Positions 7,522-15,974 are shown, numbered from the stretch's first letter. The stretch: 35,460 nucleotides of DNA from Pseudomonas maioricensis (GCF_022790535.1 NZ_LOHG01000003.1:1-35460); one strand, 5' to 3'. Program-made: numbers and translations. Notes: a model not told the origin generated them from the sequence alone.

Positions 7522-8571
7522 ATGACAACTATCTTTGACCCGATCAAGCTAGGCGACCTGCAACTCGCCAACCGTATCGTCATGGCGCCGCTGACCCGCT
7601 GCCGCGCGGATGAAGGTCGTGTACCGAACGCGATGATGGCGGAGTATTACGTACAGCGCGCGTCGGCAGGCCTGATCATCAGCGAAGCCACTTCAGTCAC
7701 GCCAATGGGCGTTGGCTATCCGGATACACCAGGCATCTGGTCCAGCGATCAGGTGCGTGGCTGGAGCAACATCACCAAAGCAGTACACGGCGCCGGCGGC
7801 AAAATCGTACTGCAACTGTGGCACGTCGGACGCATTTCCCACCCGTCGTACCTCAATGGCGAAACCCCGGTCGCGCCAAGCTCCATCAAGCCTGAAGGTC
7901 ATGTCAGCCTGGTTCGCCCGCTGTCTGACTACGTCACCCCTCGCGCACTGGAACTGGCGGAAATCGCCGACGTGGTGGACGCCTATCGTACCGGCGCGGA
8001 AAACGCCAAAGCTGCTGGCTTTGACGGTGTAGAGATTCACGGTGCCAATGGTTATCTGCTGGATCAGTTTCTGCAGAGCAGCACCAACCAGCGTACCGAC
8101 CAATACGGCGGCTCTCTGGAAAACCGCGCGCGCCTGATGCTCGAAGTGGTCGATGCGGCAATTGAAGTGTGGGGCGCTGGCCGTGTGGGCCTGCATCTGG
8201 CACCACGTGCCGACTCTCATGACATGGGTGACGACAACCTGTCTGAAACCTTCAGCTATGTAGCTGCCGAGATGGGCAAACGTGGCATCGCGTTCATCTG
8301 CTCTCGCGAGCGCGAAGCGGGCGACAGCATTGGTCCACAGTTGAAAAAGGCTTTCGGCGGCGCGTACATCGCCAACGAGAAATTCACCAAGGACAGCGCC
8401 AATGCCTGGCTGGCCAATGGCTCAGCCGACGCTGTGGCCTTCGGCGTGCCTTTCATTGCCAACCCTGACCTGCCAGCACGTTTGAAGCAGGATGCGCCGT
8501 TGAACACTCCGCATCCGGAGACGTTCTACGGTAAAGGGCCAGTGGGTTATATCGATTACCCGGCTTTGTAA
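7522..8571 (+). CDS. xenB: Old yellow enzyme family flavin reductase (XenB / N-ethylmaleimide reductase-like)
   Basis: 349-aa FMN-dependent TIM-barrel enzyme. It shows the family N-terminus FDPIKLGDLQLANRIVMAPLTRCRAD, the substrate-binding H173-x-x-N176 in EIHGANGYLLDQFLQ, the QYGGSLENRARL phosphate/flavin segment and the C-terminal AFGVPFIANPDLPARL. Such enzymes reduce activated alkenes, nitroesters and nitroaromatics with NADPH; XenB of Pseudomonas was described as a xenobiotic reductase. It starts 21 bp after pyeM with AAGAGGG upstream of ATG 7522, so it is the third gene of the pyeR operon. A role in electrophile detoxification coupled to PyeM export is an inference. Confidence 0.92.
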   Translation: MTTIFDPIKLGDLQLANRIVMAPLTRCRADEGRVPNAMMAEYYVQRASAGLIISEATSVTPMGVGYPDTPGIWSSDQVRGWSNITKAVHGAGGKIVLQLWHVGRISHPSYLNGETPVAPSSIKPEGHVSLVRPLSDYVTPRALELAEIADVVDAYRTGAENAKAAGFDGVEIHGANGYLLDQFLQSSTNQRTDQYGGSLENRARLMLEVVDAAIEVWGAGRVGLHLAPRADSHDMGDDNLSETFSYVAAEMGKRGIAFICSREREAGDSIGPQLKKAFGGAYIANEKFTKDSANAWLANGSADAVAFGVPFIANPDLPARLKQDAPLNTPHPETFYGKGPVGYIDYPAL

Positions 8572-8579
8572 TACATCTG

Positions 8580-8655
8580 CAGGAGCCAACTTGTTGGCGA
8601 AGCTTTGGACCTGACCACTCAGGAAGATCGCATCGCGAACAAGTTTGCGCCTACC
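8580..8655. repeat. REP-type inverted repeat, AGGAGCCAACTTGTTGGCGA class
   Basis: Left arm CAGGAGCCAACTTGTTGGCG (8580-8599) and right arm CGCGAACAAGTTTGCGCCTA are imperfect inverted copies. It sits between the convergent xenB and coiled-coil protein genes, where it may serve as a transcript end for both. Confidence 0.75.
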
Positions 8656-8668
8656 GGGGATACGGCTG

Positions 8669-9523
8669 TTACCGGCGTGCATTCACCTGCTGTGACAAGT
8701 TCTGAATCTGGCTCTGCAGCGTGTTGATGTTGCGGGTCATCTGAGCACGGAAGGCGTCAAATTCAGCAGTGTTGCTGCTGGCTGCCGCTGGAGCCGGACG
8801 GTTTTCCTGCTCGCTTTTAAGCACGATCAAGTCCTGCTCCAGACGCTCGATAGTTGCCGTCGGGTTGCCCTGCTTCTTCAGTGCAGCGACATCGGCGCTG
8901 AGGCTTTTAAGCTGGGTGTCGACTTGAGCGAGATCACCCTGAGCCGCTTTATGATCCGAAATCGAAGCCTTCACCGCTGCTAACTCGGTGGTGACGGCTT
9001 TAAGCTGTTCCTGCAGTTGCGTATTGCTCGTCTGCAGCTGCGTCGCCTGCGTCGTGATCTGTTCCAGACGCTGCTGCAACTGGCTCTGCTGCCCGACTGT
9101 GCCTTCCTGCTGTTTATCCTGGTCAGCCAACTGGTCTTCGATCAGCTTGATGCGCTGCTTGAGCGCCTCTCCGTCCACCGCCACTGATTCAGTCGCAACG
9201 ACTTTGCCGGAGATGTCCTGCAAACGGCCGGCGGCTTCTTCGCTGATCCGTGCAAAGCTTTCCTGAGTCGCAACCAGCTGTTGCTCCATCAACGAAATCT
9301 GCTGAAAACTCCACCAGCCCAAGCCACAAAAGGCTATGAACAGCGCACCCACCAATGCCCAAAGAGGGCCGGTGCTTGGCCCTTTGACCTTTACTACGGG
9401 CGTGTCACGGGAATACACCGTCGTGCGTTTGCGTGCACCGGCGGTGGGCGCGAAGTCGTCGTCATCGTCCTTGGCGCTGAGATTCGGAACGTCATCGACG
9501 TCGTCGTAAGGATCGTTACGCAT
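8669..9523 (-). CDS. Membrane-anchored coiled-coil protein of unknown function
   Basis: 284 aa with three parts. An acidic cytoplasmic N-terminus rich in Asp (MRNDPYDDVDDVPN, KDDDDD) is followed by a basic stretch and one transmembrane helix at about residues 53-73 (PLWALVGALFIAFCGLGWW). The rest is a long Gln/Leu/Ala-rich coiled coil to the C-terminus (heptad-like LEQITTQATQLQTSNTQL), ending NINTLQSQIQNLSQQVNARR. This type-II topology places the coiled coil in the periplasm. I recall a hypothetical gene at this position in PAO1 (PA4362) but no function. A structural or scaffolding role is possible; no enzymatic motif is visible. The ATG at 9523 is the only sensible start. Confidence 0.85.
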   Translation of the reverse strand: MRNDPYDDVDDVPNLSAKDDDDDFAPTAGARKRTTVYSRDTPVVKVKGPSTGPLWALVGALFIAFCGLGWWSFQQISLMEQQLVATQESFARISEEAAGRLQDISGKVVATESVAVDGEALKQRIKLIEDQLADQDKQQEGTVGQQSQLQQRLEQITTQATQLQTSNTQLQEQLKAVTTELAAVKASISDHKAAQGDLAQVDTQLKSLSADVAALKKQGNPTATIERLEQDLIVLKSEQENRPAPAAASSNTAEFDAFRAQMTRNINTLQSQIQNLSQQVNARR

Positions 9524-9600
9524 GAATAACCCTGTCTAAAACCGTGATGAAAATGCTCGAAGTTCGCGAGTATAACCGCTGCAGCCGCAGCCTAAAGCGC

Positions 9601-10593
9601 TCACCTGTGTTGTTGCGTTTGCCACCAATCACAAAACTCATCCAGCGCCGCCCATAGGCTGACCTGTGGGTCGTAGTCCAGATAATGCCGGGCGCGACCA
9701 ATGTCCAGAGTGAAATCCTTACTCATGACCTGCATGCCCAACCGCGACAGCGTAGGCTCGGGACGTCCGGGCCAAAGCATGCACGCCGCTTCGTTGATCG
9801 CGGCAGCGGAGTAAGCCGGGCCGTACGAACGATACCGTGTGACCTGCGGCAACTGCATGCGACGCATCACGTAATTGACTGCATCCCACAGCGGCACCGG
9901 CGTGCCATTACTAATATTGTAGGCCTTGCCCAACGCCGACCGGTCGGCCAGCAGACTGCTGATAAGGGCCTGGTTAAGATTATGAATGCTGGTGAAGTCC
10001 ACCTTGTTCAAGCCATTACCGACAATCGACAGACGCTTCTTGCGCTGCATGTGCAGCAGCCGCGGGAAGAGGCTCGTATCGCCTGCCCCGGTTACAAAAC
10101 GCGGGCGCAAGGCGATGACTTCCAGACCAAACTCTTCTGCGCCAAATACCTTTTGCTCAGCCAGATATTTGCTGGCGGCGTAGTGGCTCTTGAAGCGCTT
10201 GGGTACGCGCTCCTCATTGATATCCAGATGCGAGTTGCCATCAAAATAGATCGAAGGCGACGACAAATGGACCAGCCTTCTGACCCTTTGTTTCAGGCAG
10301 GCCTCAACGATGTTCTCAGTGACTTGCACGTTACCCTGCAAGAAGTCCTGCTTGCGCCCCCAGACGCCCACCGAGCCAGCGCAATGCACCACTGCGTCGA
10401 CATCGGCACATAGCACGCGGACCAGATCAGGGTTGATCAAATCCCCCTGGATGAATTCGGCACCGCGCTTGACCAGGTGCGCGACACCTTCGGCACGACG
10501 GCCATTGACCCGCACGCTGAAGCCCTGCTCCAAAGCGAACCGCGCAAAGCGCCCGCCAATAAAGCCGCTTGCGCCGGTGACCAGAATTTTCAT
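9601..10593 (-). CDS. NAD(P)-dependent epimerase/dehydrogenase (extended SDR, 3-beta-HSD-like)
   Basis: 330 aa. The N-terminus MKILVTGASGFIGGRFAR carries the TGxxGxxG nucleotide-binding motif of extended short-chain dehydrogenases. The catalytic Y-x3-K is in SHYAASKYLAEQKVFG (about residues 138-153), with the preceding Ser in VHLSSPSIYFDG. C-terminal sequence (VDFTSIHNLNQALISSLLADRSALGKAYNISNGTPV) is typical of the 3-beta-hydroxysteroid dehydrogenase/NAD-dependent epimerase branch. The substrate is unknown. It is transcribed toward the coiled-coil gene with a 77-bp gap; PAO1 has an oxidoreductase in the same position (PA4361, from memory). Confidence 0.88.
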   Translation of the reverse strand: MKILVTGASGFIGGRFARFALEQGFSVRVNGRRAEGVAHLVKRGAEFIQGDLINPDLVRVLCADVDAVVHCAGSVGVWGRKQDFLQGNVQVTENIVEACLKQRVRRLVHLSSPSIYFDGNSHLDINEERVPKRFKSHYAASKYLAEQKVFGAEEFGLEVIALRPRFVTGAGDTSLFPRLLHMQRKKRLSIVGNGLNKVDFTSIHNLNQALISSLLADRSALGKAYNISNGTPVPLWDAVNYVMRRMQLPQVTRYRSYGPAYSAAAINEAACMLWPGRPEPTLSRLGMQVMSKDFTLDIGRARHYLDYDPQVSLWAALDEFCDWWQTQQHR

Positions 10594-10660
10594 TTACCGC
10601 TCCGTTAGAGATTTTTTTGCTTGTATCAAAAACACAGGTCTATCTGGTTTACAGAGATTC

Positions 10661-10729
10661 TGTAGGATCCAACTTGTTGGCGAAGCGGTGTGTCAGGTAC
10701 GGCGCCTCGCCAACAAGTTAGCTCCTACA
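10661..10729. repeat. REP-type inverted repeat, GTAGGATCCAACTTGTTGGCGA class
   Basis: Left arm TGTAGGATCCAACTTGTTGG (10661-10680) and right arm CCAACAAGTTAGCTCCTACA (10710-10729) are inverted copies around a short centre ending in TCGCC. It lies between argP and the epimerase gene, both on the minus strand, so it sits at the 3' end of the argP message. Confidence 0.78.
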
Positions 10730-10736
10730 AGCCCAG

Positions 10737-11636
10737 TCATCGCACTTGTAGCGGCACCAGCCACTGCCCCGCCTGCTGCGCCAGATGCTCTGTCAATCGG
10801 GTCAATAATTGTCCGCCATTACGCCAATGATGCCAGTACAAAGGCACGTCCACCGGCTTGTCTGCGGCCAACTCCACCAGCGAACCCCGCTTGAGTTGCT
10901 CGCGCACCTGTATTTCCGGAACCAGCCCCCAGGCCACTCCGGCCTCAGTCATGCGCAAAAAACCTTCTGAAGAAGGACACACATGATGCTCGAATCCCCC
11001 TTCAATCCCCAATGACGCCAGGTAGCGATGCTGCAGAAAGTCATCAGGACCGAATACCAGAGCCGGAACCCGGGCGAGTTTTTTCGCATCGACGCCCCCG
11101 GAAAAATGACGTGCAATAAACGCAGGACTGGCCAGGCCACGATAGCGCATGGCACCCAGTAACAGGCTGCGCGCACCGGCAACCGGTCGTTCGCTGGCAC
11201 ACAAGCAGGCGGCTACATCGCCAGCCCGCATGCGTTTGAGACCGACGTCCTGATCTTCAACGACCAGATCGAGCAACAGATTGTTCTGCGCGCAAAAATC
11301 GCCAATCGCATCCGCCCACCATGTCGCCAGACTGTCGGCGTTCAAAGCGATACGCAGGCGCTCCGGCATCCCCTCCTCATCCAGTGCCGGTACCTGACTT
11401 TGCAGGTCACGCTCCAGCAGCCGCACTTGCTGAACATGGTTGAGCAAGCGACGCCCGATATCAGTGGGGCTGGGTGGAGTGGCACGGATCAACACGGGCT
11501 GACCCACGCGCGCTTCCAGCAGTTTGATCCGTTGGGACACCGCAGATTGAGATAAGCCCAATACCTGAGCGGCACGCTCGAACCCCGCCTGCTCAATCAC
11601 CGCCGCCAAGGCAGAAAGCAGTTTGTAGTCGAACAT
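10737..11636 (-). CDS. argP: LysR-type regulator ArgP (IciA)
   Basis: 299 aa. The N-terminal winged helix-turn-helix (FDYKLLSALAAVIEQAGFERAAQVLGLSQSAVSQRIKLLE) matches the ArgP signature, including GFERAA and SQSAVSQRIK. The C-terminal part is the usual co-inducer-binding domain. Two adjacent ATGs exist (11639 and 11636); AGGA lies seven bases upstream of the second, so 11636 is chosen. It is divergent from an ArgO/LysE exporter, the standard arrangement in which ArgP senses lysine or arginine and controls the exporter. A 36-bp dyad lies in the shared promoter gap. The alternative of a different LysR regulator is unlikely given the partner gene. Confidence 0.9.
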   Translation of the reverse strand: MFDYKLLSALAAVIEQAGFERAAQVLGLSQSAVSQRIKLLEARVGQPVLIRATPPSPTDIGRRLLNHVQQVRLLERDLQSQVPALDEEGMPERLRIALNADSLATWWADAIGDFCAQNNLLLDLVVEDQDVGLKRMRAGDVAACLCASERPVAGARSLLLGAMRYRGLASPAFIARHFSGGVDAKKLARVPALVFGPDDFLQHRYLASLGIEGGFEHHVCPSSEGFLRMTEAGVAWGLVPEIQVREQLKRGSLVELAADKPVDVPLYWHHWRNGGQLLTRLTEHLAQQAGQWLVPLQVR

Positions 11637-11650
11637 CATTTTTCCTAATG

Positions 11651-11686
11651 AGCGATCAGTAAGATTGGTTTTTCTTATACATCGCT
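11651..11686. promoter_or_regulatory. 36-bp interrupted dyad, candidate ArgP operator
   Basis: AGCGAT (11651-11656), TAAGA (11660-11664), TCTTA (11673-11677) and ATCGCT (11681-11686) are arranged as a symmetric nested inverted repeat: 6-3-5-8-5-3-6. LysR regulators bind interrupted dyads of about this size between divergent genes. The element is 15-50 bp upstream of argP and about 80 bp before argO, so it could mediate argP autoregulation and argO activation. Confidence 0.6.
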
Positions 11687-11766
11687 GAGTACCACACTTG
11701 CCACACAAACCTGCCGGCCATTCAGGCTTCGAGGCAGACGGTTAAATGCGCTGGAGCATACATTTC

Positions 11767-12369
11767 ATGTGGCAAAGTTATCTCAATGGTCTGCTGGTCG
11801 CTGGCGGATTGATCATGGCTATCGGCACTCAGAACGCCTTCGTTCTGGCGCAAAGCCTGCGTCGCGAACATCATTTACCTGTAGCGATGGTGTGCATTGT
11901 CTGCGATGCAATCCTCATCGCGGCCGGTGTGTTTGGCCTGGCCAACGTGCTGGCACAGAATCCGACATTGCTGGCAGTCGCACGCTGGGGCGGCGTGGTG
12001 TTTTTACTCTGGTACGGCAGCCTTGCCCTGCGGCGTGCCTGCTCCAGCCAGAGCCTGCAAAAAAGCGAGATCATAGGCCAGCGCTCGCGCCGCGCTGTCC
12101 TGCTCAGCGCCTTGGCCGTGACCTTGCTAAACCCTCACGTTTACCTCGATACGGTATTGCTGGTCGGCTCGCTGGGTGCTCAACAAAGTGTGCCTGAAGC
12201 TTATGTTGTGGGTGCGGCCAGTGCGTCATTGCTGTGGTTCAGCACCCTGGCGCTCGGCGCGGCCTGGCTGGCTCCATGGCTTGCCCGCCCTGCCACCTGG
12301 CGAATGCTGGACCTGATGGTCGCGGTGATGATGTTCAGCGTTGCGGTGCAGTTGATCAGGGCTGCGTAG
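11767..12369 (+). CDS. argO: LysE/ArgO family amino-acid exporter
   Basis: About 200 aa from the ATG at 11767 (MWQSYLNGLLVAGGLIMAIG); an in-frame ATG at 11746 would add seven residues but would put charged residues ahead of the first helix. The family signature GLIMAIGTQNAFVLAQSLRREHH is present at about residues 11-33, and there are five to six hydrophobic helices. LysE/ArgO exports basic amino acids (lysine, arginine and the toxic analogue canavanine in studied cases). It is divergent from argP, which is its expected regulator. A REP element closes the gene at its 3' side. Confidence 0.88.
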   Translation: MWQSYLNGLLVAGGLIMAIGTQNAFVLAQSLRREHHLPVAMVCIVCDAILIAAGVFGLANVLAQNPTLLAVARWGGVVFLLWYGSLALRRACSSQSLQKSEIIGQRSRRAVLLSALAVTLLNPHVYLDTVLLVGSLGAQQSVPEAYVVGAASASLLWFSTLALGAAWLAPWLARPATWRMLDLMVAVMMFSVAVQLIRAA

Positions 12370-12395
12370 CGCCAGAAGAGCTTGATGCAGTTTTT

Positions 12396-12467
12396 TGTAG
12401 GAGCTGCCGAAGGCTGCGAAGCATTTGACCTGACACACCGCCATCGCAGCCTTCGGCAGCTCCTACA
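12396..12467. repeat. REP-type inverted repeat, GCTGCCGAAGGCTGCGA class
   Basis: The arms TGTAGGAGCTGCCGAAGGCT (12396-12415) and AGCCTTCGGCAGCTCCTACA (12448-12467) are perfect inverted copies. This is the best-preserved member of the class in the window and sits between argO and sodB, both on the plus strand. Confidence 0.85.
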
Positions 12468-12582
12468 GATTTTGTGTTCGCCGTACCACGGCACTTTTGT
12501 CCGGGACGCAAAGCAATCGCCTTCAGGGAAGTATTCCCATTAGGCAAATCCTCTGGAACCTCTATCCCACACAGTTGTTGCG

Positions 12583-12611
12583 TGGTTAACGGGCAGACCC
12601 GGTGCTATGAT
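12583..12611 (+). promoter_or_regulatory. Candidate sigma-70 promoter of sodB
   Basis: An extended -10 element TGCTATGAT (-10 hexamer TATGAT, 12606-12611) lies 17 bp downstream of a weak -35 TGGTTA (12583-12588). This would give an untranslated leader of about 100 nt before sodB, whose mRNA is a known target of the iron-responsive PrrF small RNAs in P. aeruginosa. Confidence 0.4.
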
Positions 12612-12717
12612 CCTGACCCTGCGCCGCAAAGAGTACAAACTCGCCGGTGCATGTTCTGTCTGGCCGCCCGTGATCGGCCTTGCGCTCACCGCAACTGACC
12701 TGATTAGGAGATAAACC

Positions 12718-13299
12718 ATGGCTTTTGAATTGCCGCCGCTGCCGTACGCCAAAGATGCTCTGGTACCGCACATTTCCGCAGAGACACTGGAATATCACCA
12801 CGACAAGCACCACAACACCTACGTCGTGAACCTGAACAACCTGGTGCCTGGCACCGAGTTCGAAGGCAAAACCCTGGAAGAAATCATCAAGACCTCTTCG
12901 GGTGGCATCTTCAACAACGCCGCTCAGGTCTGGAACCACACGTTCTACTGGGAATGCCTGGCGCCAAACGCTGGCGGCGAACCTACCGGCGCACTGGCTG
13001 ACGCAATCAATGCGGCTTTCGGCTCGTTCGACAAGTTCAAAGAAGAATTCAGCAAAACCTCCATCGGCACTTTCGGTTCCGGTTGGGGCTGGCTGGTGAA
13101 AAAACCTGACGGCTCCCTGGCTCTGGCCAGCACCATCGGTGCAGGCAACCCAATGACTAGCGGCGACACCCCGCTGCTGACCTGCGATGTGTGGGAACAC
13201 GCTTACTACATCGACTACCGCAACCTGCGTCCAAAGTACGTGGAAGCGTTCTGGAACCTGGTCAACTGGGACTTCGTAGCGAAGCAATTCGCTGCCTGA
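12718..13299 (+). CDS. sodB: Iron superoxide dismutase
   Basis: 193 aa, full length for Fe-SOD. It converts superoxide to hydrogen peroxide and oxygen in the cytoplasm. The metal ligands are visible: H27 (EYHHDKHH), H74 (VWNHTFYW), and the Asp and His of [11 protein letters not shown]. The Gln in NNAAQVWNH (Q70) is the residue typical of iron rather than manganese forms. ATG 12718 has TTAGGAG ten bases upstream. A strong terminator follows the stop. In P. aeruginosa sodB (PA4366) is repressed under iron starvation by the PrrF RNAs; the same is likely here but prrF is not in this window. Confidence 0.97.
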   Translation: MAFELPPLPYAKDALVPHISAETLEYHHDKHHNTYVVNLNNLVPGTEFEGKTLEEIIKTSSGGIFNNAAQVWNHTFYWECLAPNAGGEPTGALADAINAAFGSFDKFKEEFSKTSIGTFGSGWGWLVKKPDGSLALASTIGAGNPMTSGDTPLLTCDVWEHAYYIDYRNLRPKYVEAFWNLVNWDFVAKQFAA

Positions 13300-13315
13300 T
13301 TTCAGATCCAGTCAA

Positions 13316-13343
13316 GAAAACCCGGCATTGCCGGGTTTTTTTT
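13316..13343 (+). terminator. Intrinsic terminator of sodB
   Basis: AACCCGGC / GCCGGGTT stem with an ATT loop, followed by a run of eight or more T, directly after the sodB stop. Confidence 0.92.
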
Positions 13344-13460
13344 CGTCGGCAAACTGTATTTTAGGTATTGTCAGCGAGCGATAGCGGACTAATATCATTC
13401 GCTTGGGTTTTCAAGATTTCGTTCAAGTTTCAAAGGTTTTTGTCCGACACAGTGAGAATG

Positions 13461-13536
13461 CCTGACTTTACGATAAAGTCGGGACGGAGCAAGGAAGCAG
13501 GTGACGAGGAGCAAAATCGCTGTTTGGCGATCTCGT
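13461..13536 (+). promoter_or_regulatory. Structured leader upstream of bifA with GGA motifs
   Basis: The 305-bp gap before bifA holds two hairpins. The first is CCTGACTTTA-CGA-TAAAGTCGGG (13461-13483, ten pairs including one G-T). The second is a bulged stem: ACGAG (13504-13508) with CTCGT (13532-13536) outside and ATCGC (13516-13520) with GCGAT (13527-13531) inside. Three GGA triplets lie between and within them (ACGGAG, AAGGAA, GAGGAG), a pattern seen in RsmA/RsmE binding leaders. No coding capacity is apparent in the gap. Function is inferred. Confidence 0.4.
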
Positions 13537-13604
13537 TCTGGCTCAACTGTTTTTTGATGGTTGCAAAGGCTTGATGCACCCAGCACGGATTAAGGAATAG
13601 CCAT

Positions 13605-15656
13605 TTGAAGCTGGAACTCAAAAACAGCCTGTCAGTAAAGTTGCTGCGTGTGGTGCTGCTTTCCGCGCTGATCGTAGGCGTGGTCTTGAGTTGTGCGCAG
13701 ATTGTCTACGATGCGTACAAGACTCGTCAGGCAGTGGCCAGCGATGCGGAACGAATCCTGGACATGTTTCGTGACCCGTCGACTCAGGCCGTTTACAGCC
13801 TGGACCGGGAAATGGGCATGCAGGTCATCGAGGGTCTGTTTCAAGACAACGCGGTGCGGATGGCGTCTATCGGGCATCCGAACGAAACGTTGCTCGCCGA
13901 AAAATCGCGCCCCCTCAAAGCCTCCTCCACCCGCTGGCTGACCGACCTGATTCTGGGCCAGGAGCGCAGCTTCACCACCCAACTGGTTGGCCGCAGTCCC
14001 TACAGCGAGTATTACGGCGACTTGCGGATCACGATGGACACCGCAACGTACGGCGAAGGCTTCATCATCAATGCGGTGATCATTTTCATATCAGGCGTCC
14101 TGCGGGCACTGGCCATGGGGCTGGTGTTGTACCTGGTTTACCACTGGCTACTGACCAAACCGCTGTCGCGCATCATCGAACACCTGACCAATATCAACCC
14201 GGATCGCCCCAGCGAACATCAGTTGCCCCTGCTCAAGGGCCATGAGAAAAACGAACTGGGCATCTGGGTCAATACCGCCAACCAACTGCTGGCCTCAATC
14301 GAGCGCAACACGCATTTGCGCCATGAAGCCGAAATAAGCCTGCTGCGTATGGCGCAGTACGATTTCCTGACCGGCTTGCCCAACCGCCAGCAATTGCAGC
14401 AGCAACTGGACAAGATTCTGATCGACGCCGGCCGCCTGCAACGCCGTGTTGCAGTGTTGTGTGTCGGGCTGGACGACTTCAAAGGGATCAACGAGCAATT
14501 CAGCTACCAGACCGGCGACCAACTGCTGCTGGCTCTCGCTGATCGTCTGCGCGGGCATAGCGGTCGGCTCGGTGCACTTGCGCGCCTGGGCGGTGACCAG
14601 TTCGCGCTGGTTCAGGCTGACATTGAACAACCTTATGAAGCCGCCGAGCTGGCACAGAACATCCTTGATGATCTGGAAGCCCCCTTTGCCTTGGGCCAAC
14701 AGGAAATCCGTCTGCGCGCCACCATTGGCATCACCCTCTTCCCGGAAGACGGTGACAGCACTGAAAAGCTCCTGCAAAAAGCCGAACAGACCATGACCCT
14801 GGCCAAGTCGCGCTCGCGCAACCGCTATCAGTTTTATATCGCCAGCGTGGACAGCGAAATGCGTCGGCGCCGGGAGCTGGAAAAAGACCTGCGCGAAGCC
14901 CTGCCGCGCAATCAGCTGTTCCTGGTGTATCAGCCGCAAATCAGCTATCGCGACAACCGGGTGGTCGGTGTCGAGGCCCTGATTCGCTGGCAGCATCCGG
15001 AACATGGCATGGTTCCCCCGGATCAGTTCATCCCCTTGGCAGAGCAGAACGGCTCGATTATCGCGATTGGTGAATGGGTGCTGGATCAGGCCTGTCGTCA
15101 GTTGCGCGAATGGCATGATCAGGGCTTCACCGACCTGCGCATGGCGGTCAACCTGTCGACTGTGCAGTTACACCACTCGGAATTGCCGAGGGTGGTCAAT
15201 AATCTGATGCAGATTTATCGCCTGCCGCCCCGTAGCCTGGAGCTGGAAGTCACCGAGACCGGCTTGATGGAAGACATCAGCACCGCCGCCCAGCATTTGC
15301 TGAGCTTGCGCCGCTCCGGCGCGCTGATCGCCATTGACGACTTTGGTACCGGCTATTCGTCCCTCAGCTACTTGAAGAGCTTGCCGCTCGACAAAATCAA
15401 GATCGACAAGAGCTTTGTGCAGGACCTGATTGATGACGATGACGACGCCACCATCGTACGTGCCATCATTCAACTGGGGAAAAGCCTGGGTATGCAGGTC
15501 ATTGCTGAAGGCGTGGAAACCGTCGAACAAGAGGCTTACATCATTTCCGAAGGCTGCCACGAGGGTCAGGGTTATCTGTACAGCAAACCGCTGCCGGGCC
15601 GCGAGCTGCTGGCTTATCTGAAACAGGCACAGCGCAGTAAGGCCGAGGTTTTGTAG
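13605..15656 (+). CDS. bifA: c-di-GMP phosphodiesterase BifA (GGDEF-EAL)
   Basis: 683-aa inner-membrane protein. TM helix at about residues 10-32, a periplasmic sensor segment, a second TM at about 150-178, then GGDEF (about 240-410) and EAL (about 420-675) domains. The GGDEF site is degenerate, GGDQF at 329-333, so cyclase activity is not expected. The EAL domain looks active: E457-A-L-I-R, VTETGLMED, DDFGTGYSSLSYL, DKIKIDKSFV and EGVET. The start is TTG at 13605, with TAAGGA nine bases upstream; no ATG gives the family N-terminus MKLELKNSLSVKLLR. Its place beside sodB matches PAO1 PA4366-PA4367. BifA lowers c-di-GMP, opposing biofilm formation and supporting swarming. Confidence 0.95.
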   Translation: MKLELKNSLSVKLLRVVLLSALIVGVVLSCAQIVYDAYKTRQAVASDAERILDMFRDPSTQAVYSLDREMGMQVIEGLFQDNAVRMASIGHPNETLLAEKSRPLKASSTRWLTDLILGQERSFTTQLVGRSPYSEYYGDLRITMDTATYGEGFIINAVIIFISGVLRALAMGLVLYLVYHWLLTKPLSRIIEHLTNINPDRPSEHQLPLLKGHEKNELGIWVNTANQLLASIERNTHLRHEAEISLLRMAQYDFLTGLPNRQQLQQQLDKILIDAGRLQRRVAVLCVGLDDFKGINEQFSYQTGDQLLLALADRLRGHSGRLGALARLGGDQFALVQADIEQPYEAAELAQNILDDLEAPFALGQQEIRLRATIGITLFPEDGDSTEKLLQKAEQTMTLAKSRSRNRYQFYIASVDSEMRRRRELEKDLREALPRNQLFLVYQPQISYRDNRVVGVEALIRWQHPEHGMVPPDQFIPLAEQNGSIIAIGEWVLDQACRQLREWHDQGFTDLRMAVNLSTVQLHHSELPRVVNNLMQIYRLPPRSLELEVTETGLMEDISTAAQHLLSLRRSGALIAIDDFGTGYSSLSYLKSLPLDKIKIDKSFVQDLIDDDDDATIVRAIIQLGKSLGMQVIAEGVETVEQEAYIISEGCHEGQGYLYSKPLPGRELLAYLKQAQRSKAEVL

Positions 15657-15661
15657 GCGCC

Positions 15662-15757
15662 CATTGTGGGAGCCGGGCTTGCCCGCGATAACGGAAACCT
15701 GATTTATCTGAGATAACCGTATCGCCTGCATCGCGAGCAAGCTCGGCTCCCCCAATG
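15662..15757. repeat. REP-type inverted repeat, TGGGAGCCGGGCTTGC class
   Basis: Arms CATTGTGGGAGCCGGGCTTG (from 15662) and CAAGCTCGGCTCCCCCAATG (to 15757) are inverted, with inner GCGAT/ATCGC. It begins six bases after the bifA stop and probably marks the transcript end. The rest of the 318-bp gap to icmP holds only the promoter described next. Confidence 0.78.
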
Positions 15758-15887
15758 CTATGCCGAACCTTGCGAAGTAGCCCAGACCAGCATTGCTGTC
15801 ACAGAATCCCTCATCAATCGGCCTTATAGGCGACACCCTTTGTTACAAGCCCGCCTCCGCTCATCTTTTCCTCAAAGGCAATAGGCC

Positions 15888-15918
15888 TTTACACCGAATG
15901 CAAATCTTTCGCATTATG
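15888..15918 (+). promoter_or_regulatory. icmP promoter with overlapping Fur-like site
   Basis: A -35 TTTACA (15888-15893) and a -10 CATTAT (15912-15917) are separated by 18 bp. Across the spacer and -10 lies the imperfect dyad AATGCAAATCTTTCGCATT (15897-15915), which in the 7-1-7 description reads TGCAAAT-C-TTTCGCA and partly matches the Fur consensus. Binding there would block the promoter. Imelysin genes are commonly iron-repressed, which fits, but the site is not a strong Fur box. Confidence 0.4.
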
Positions 15919-15974
15919 TTGCAGCTTTTTTTGGGCGCCTGGCGCCTTGAACCCTCTAGACGCAGGATTCCGTC

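Noticed and set aside
12586..13287. 233-codon minus-strand open frame across sodB
   Set aside because: Antisense to a perfectly conserved Fe-SOD; the translation has no family features.
14295..15116. 273-codon minus-strand open frame
   Set aside because: Shadow of the bifA GGDEF-EAL coding region.
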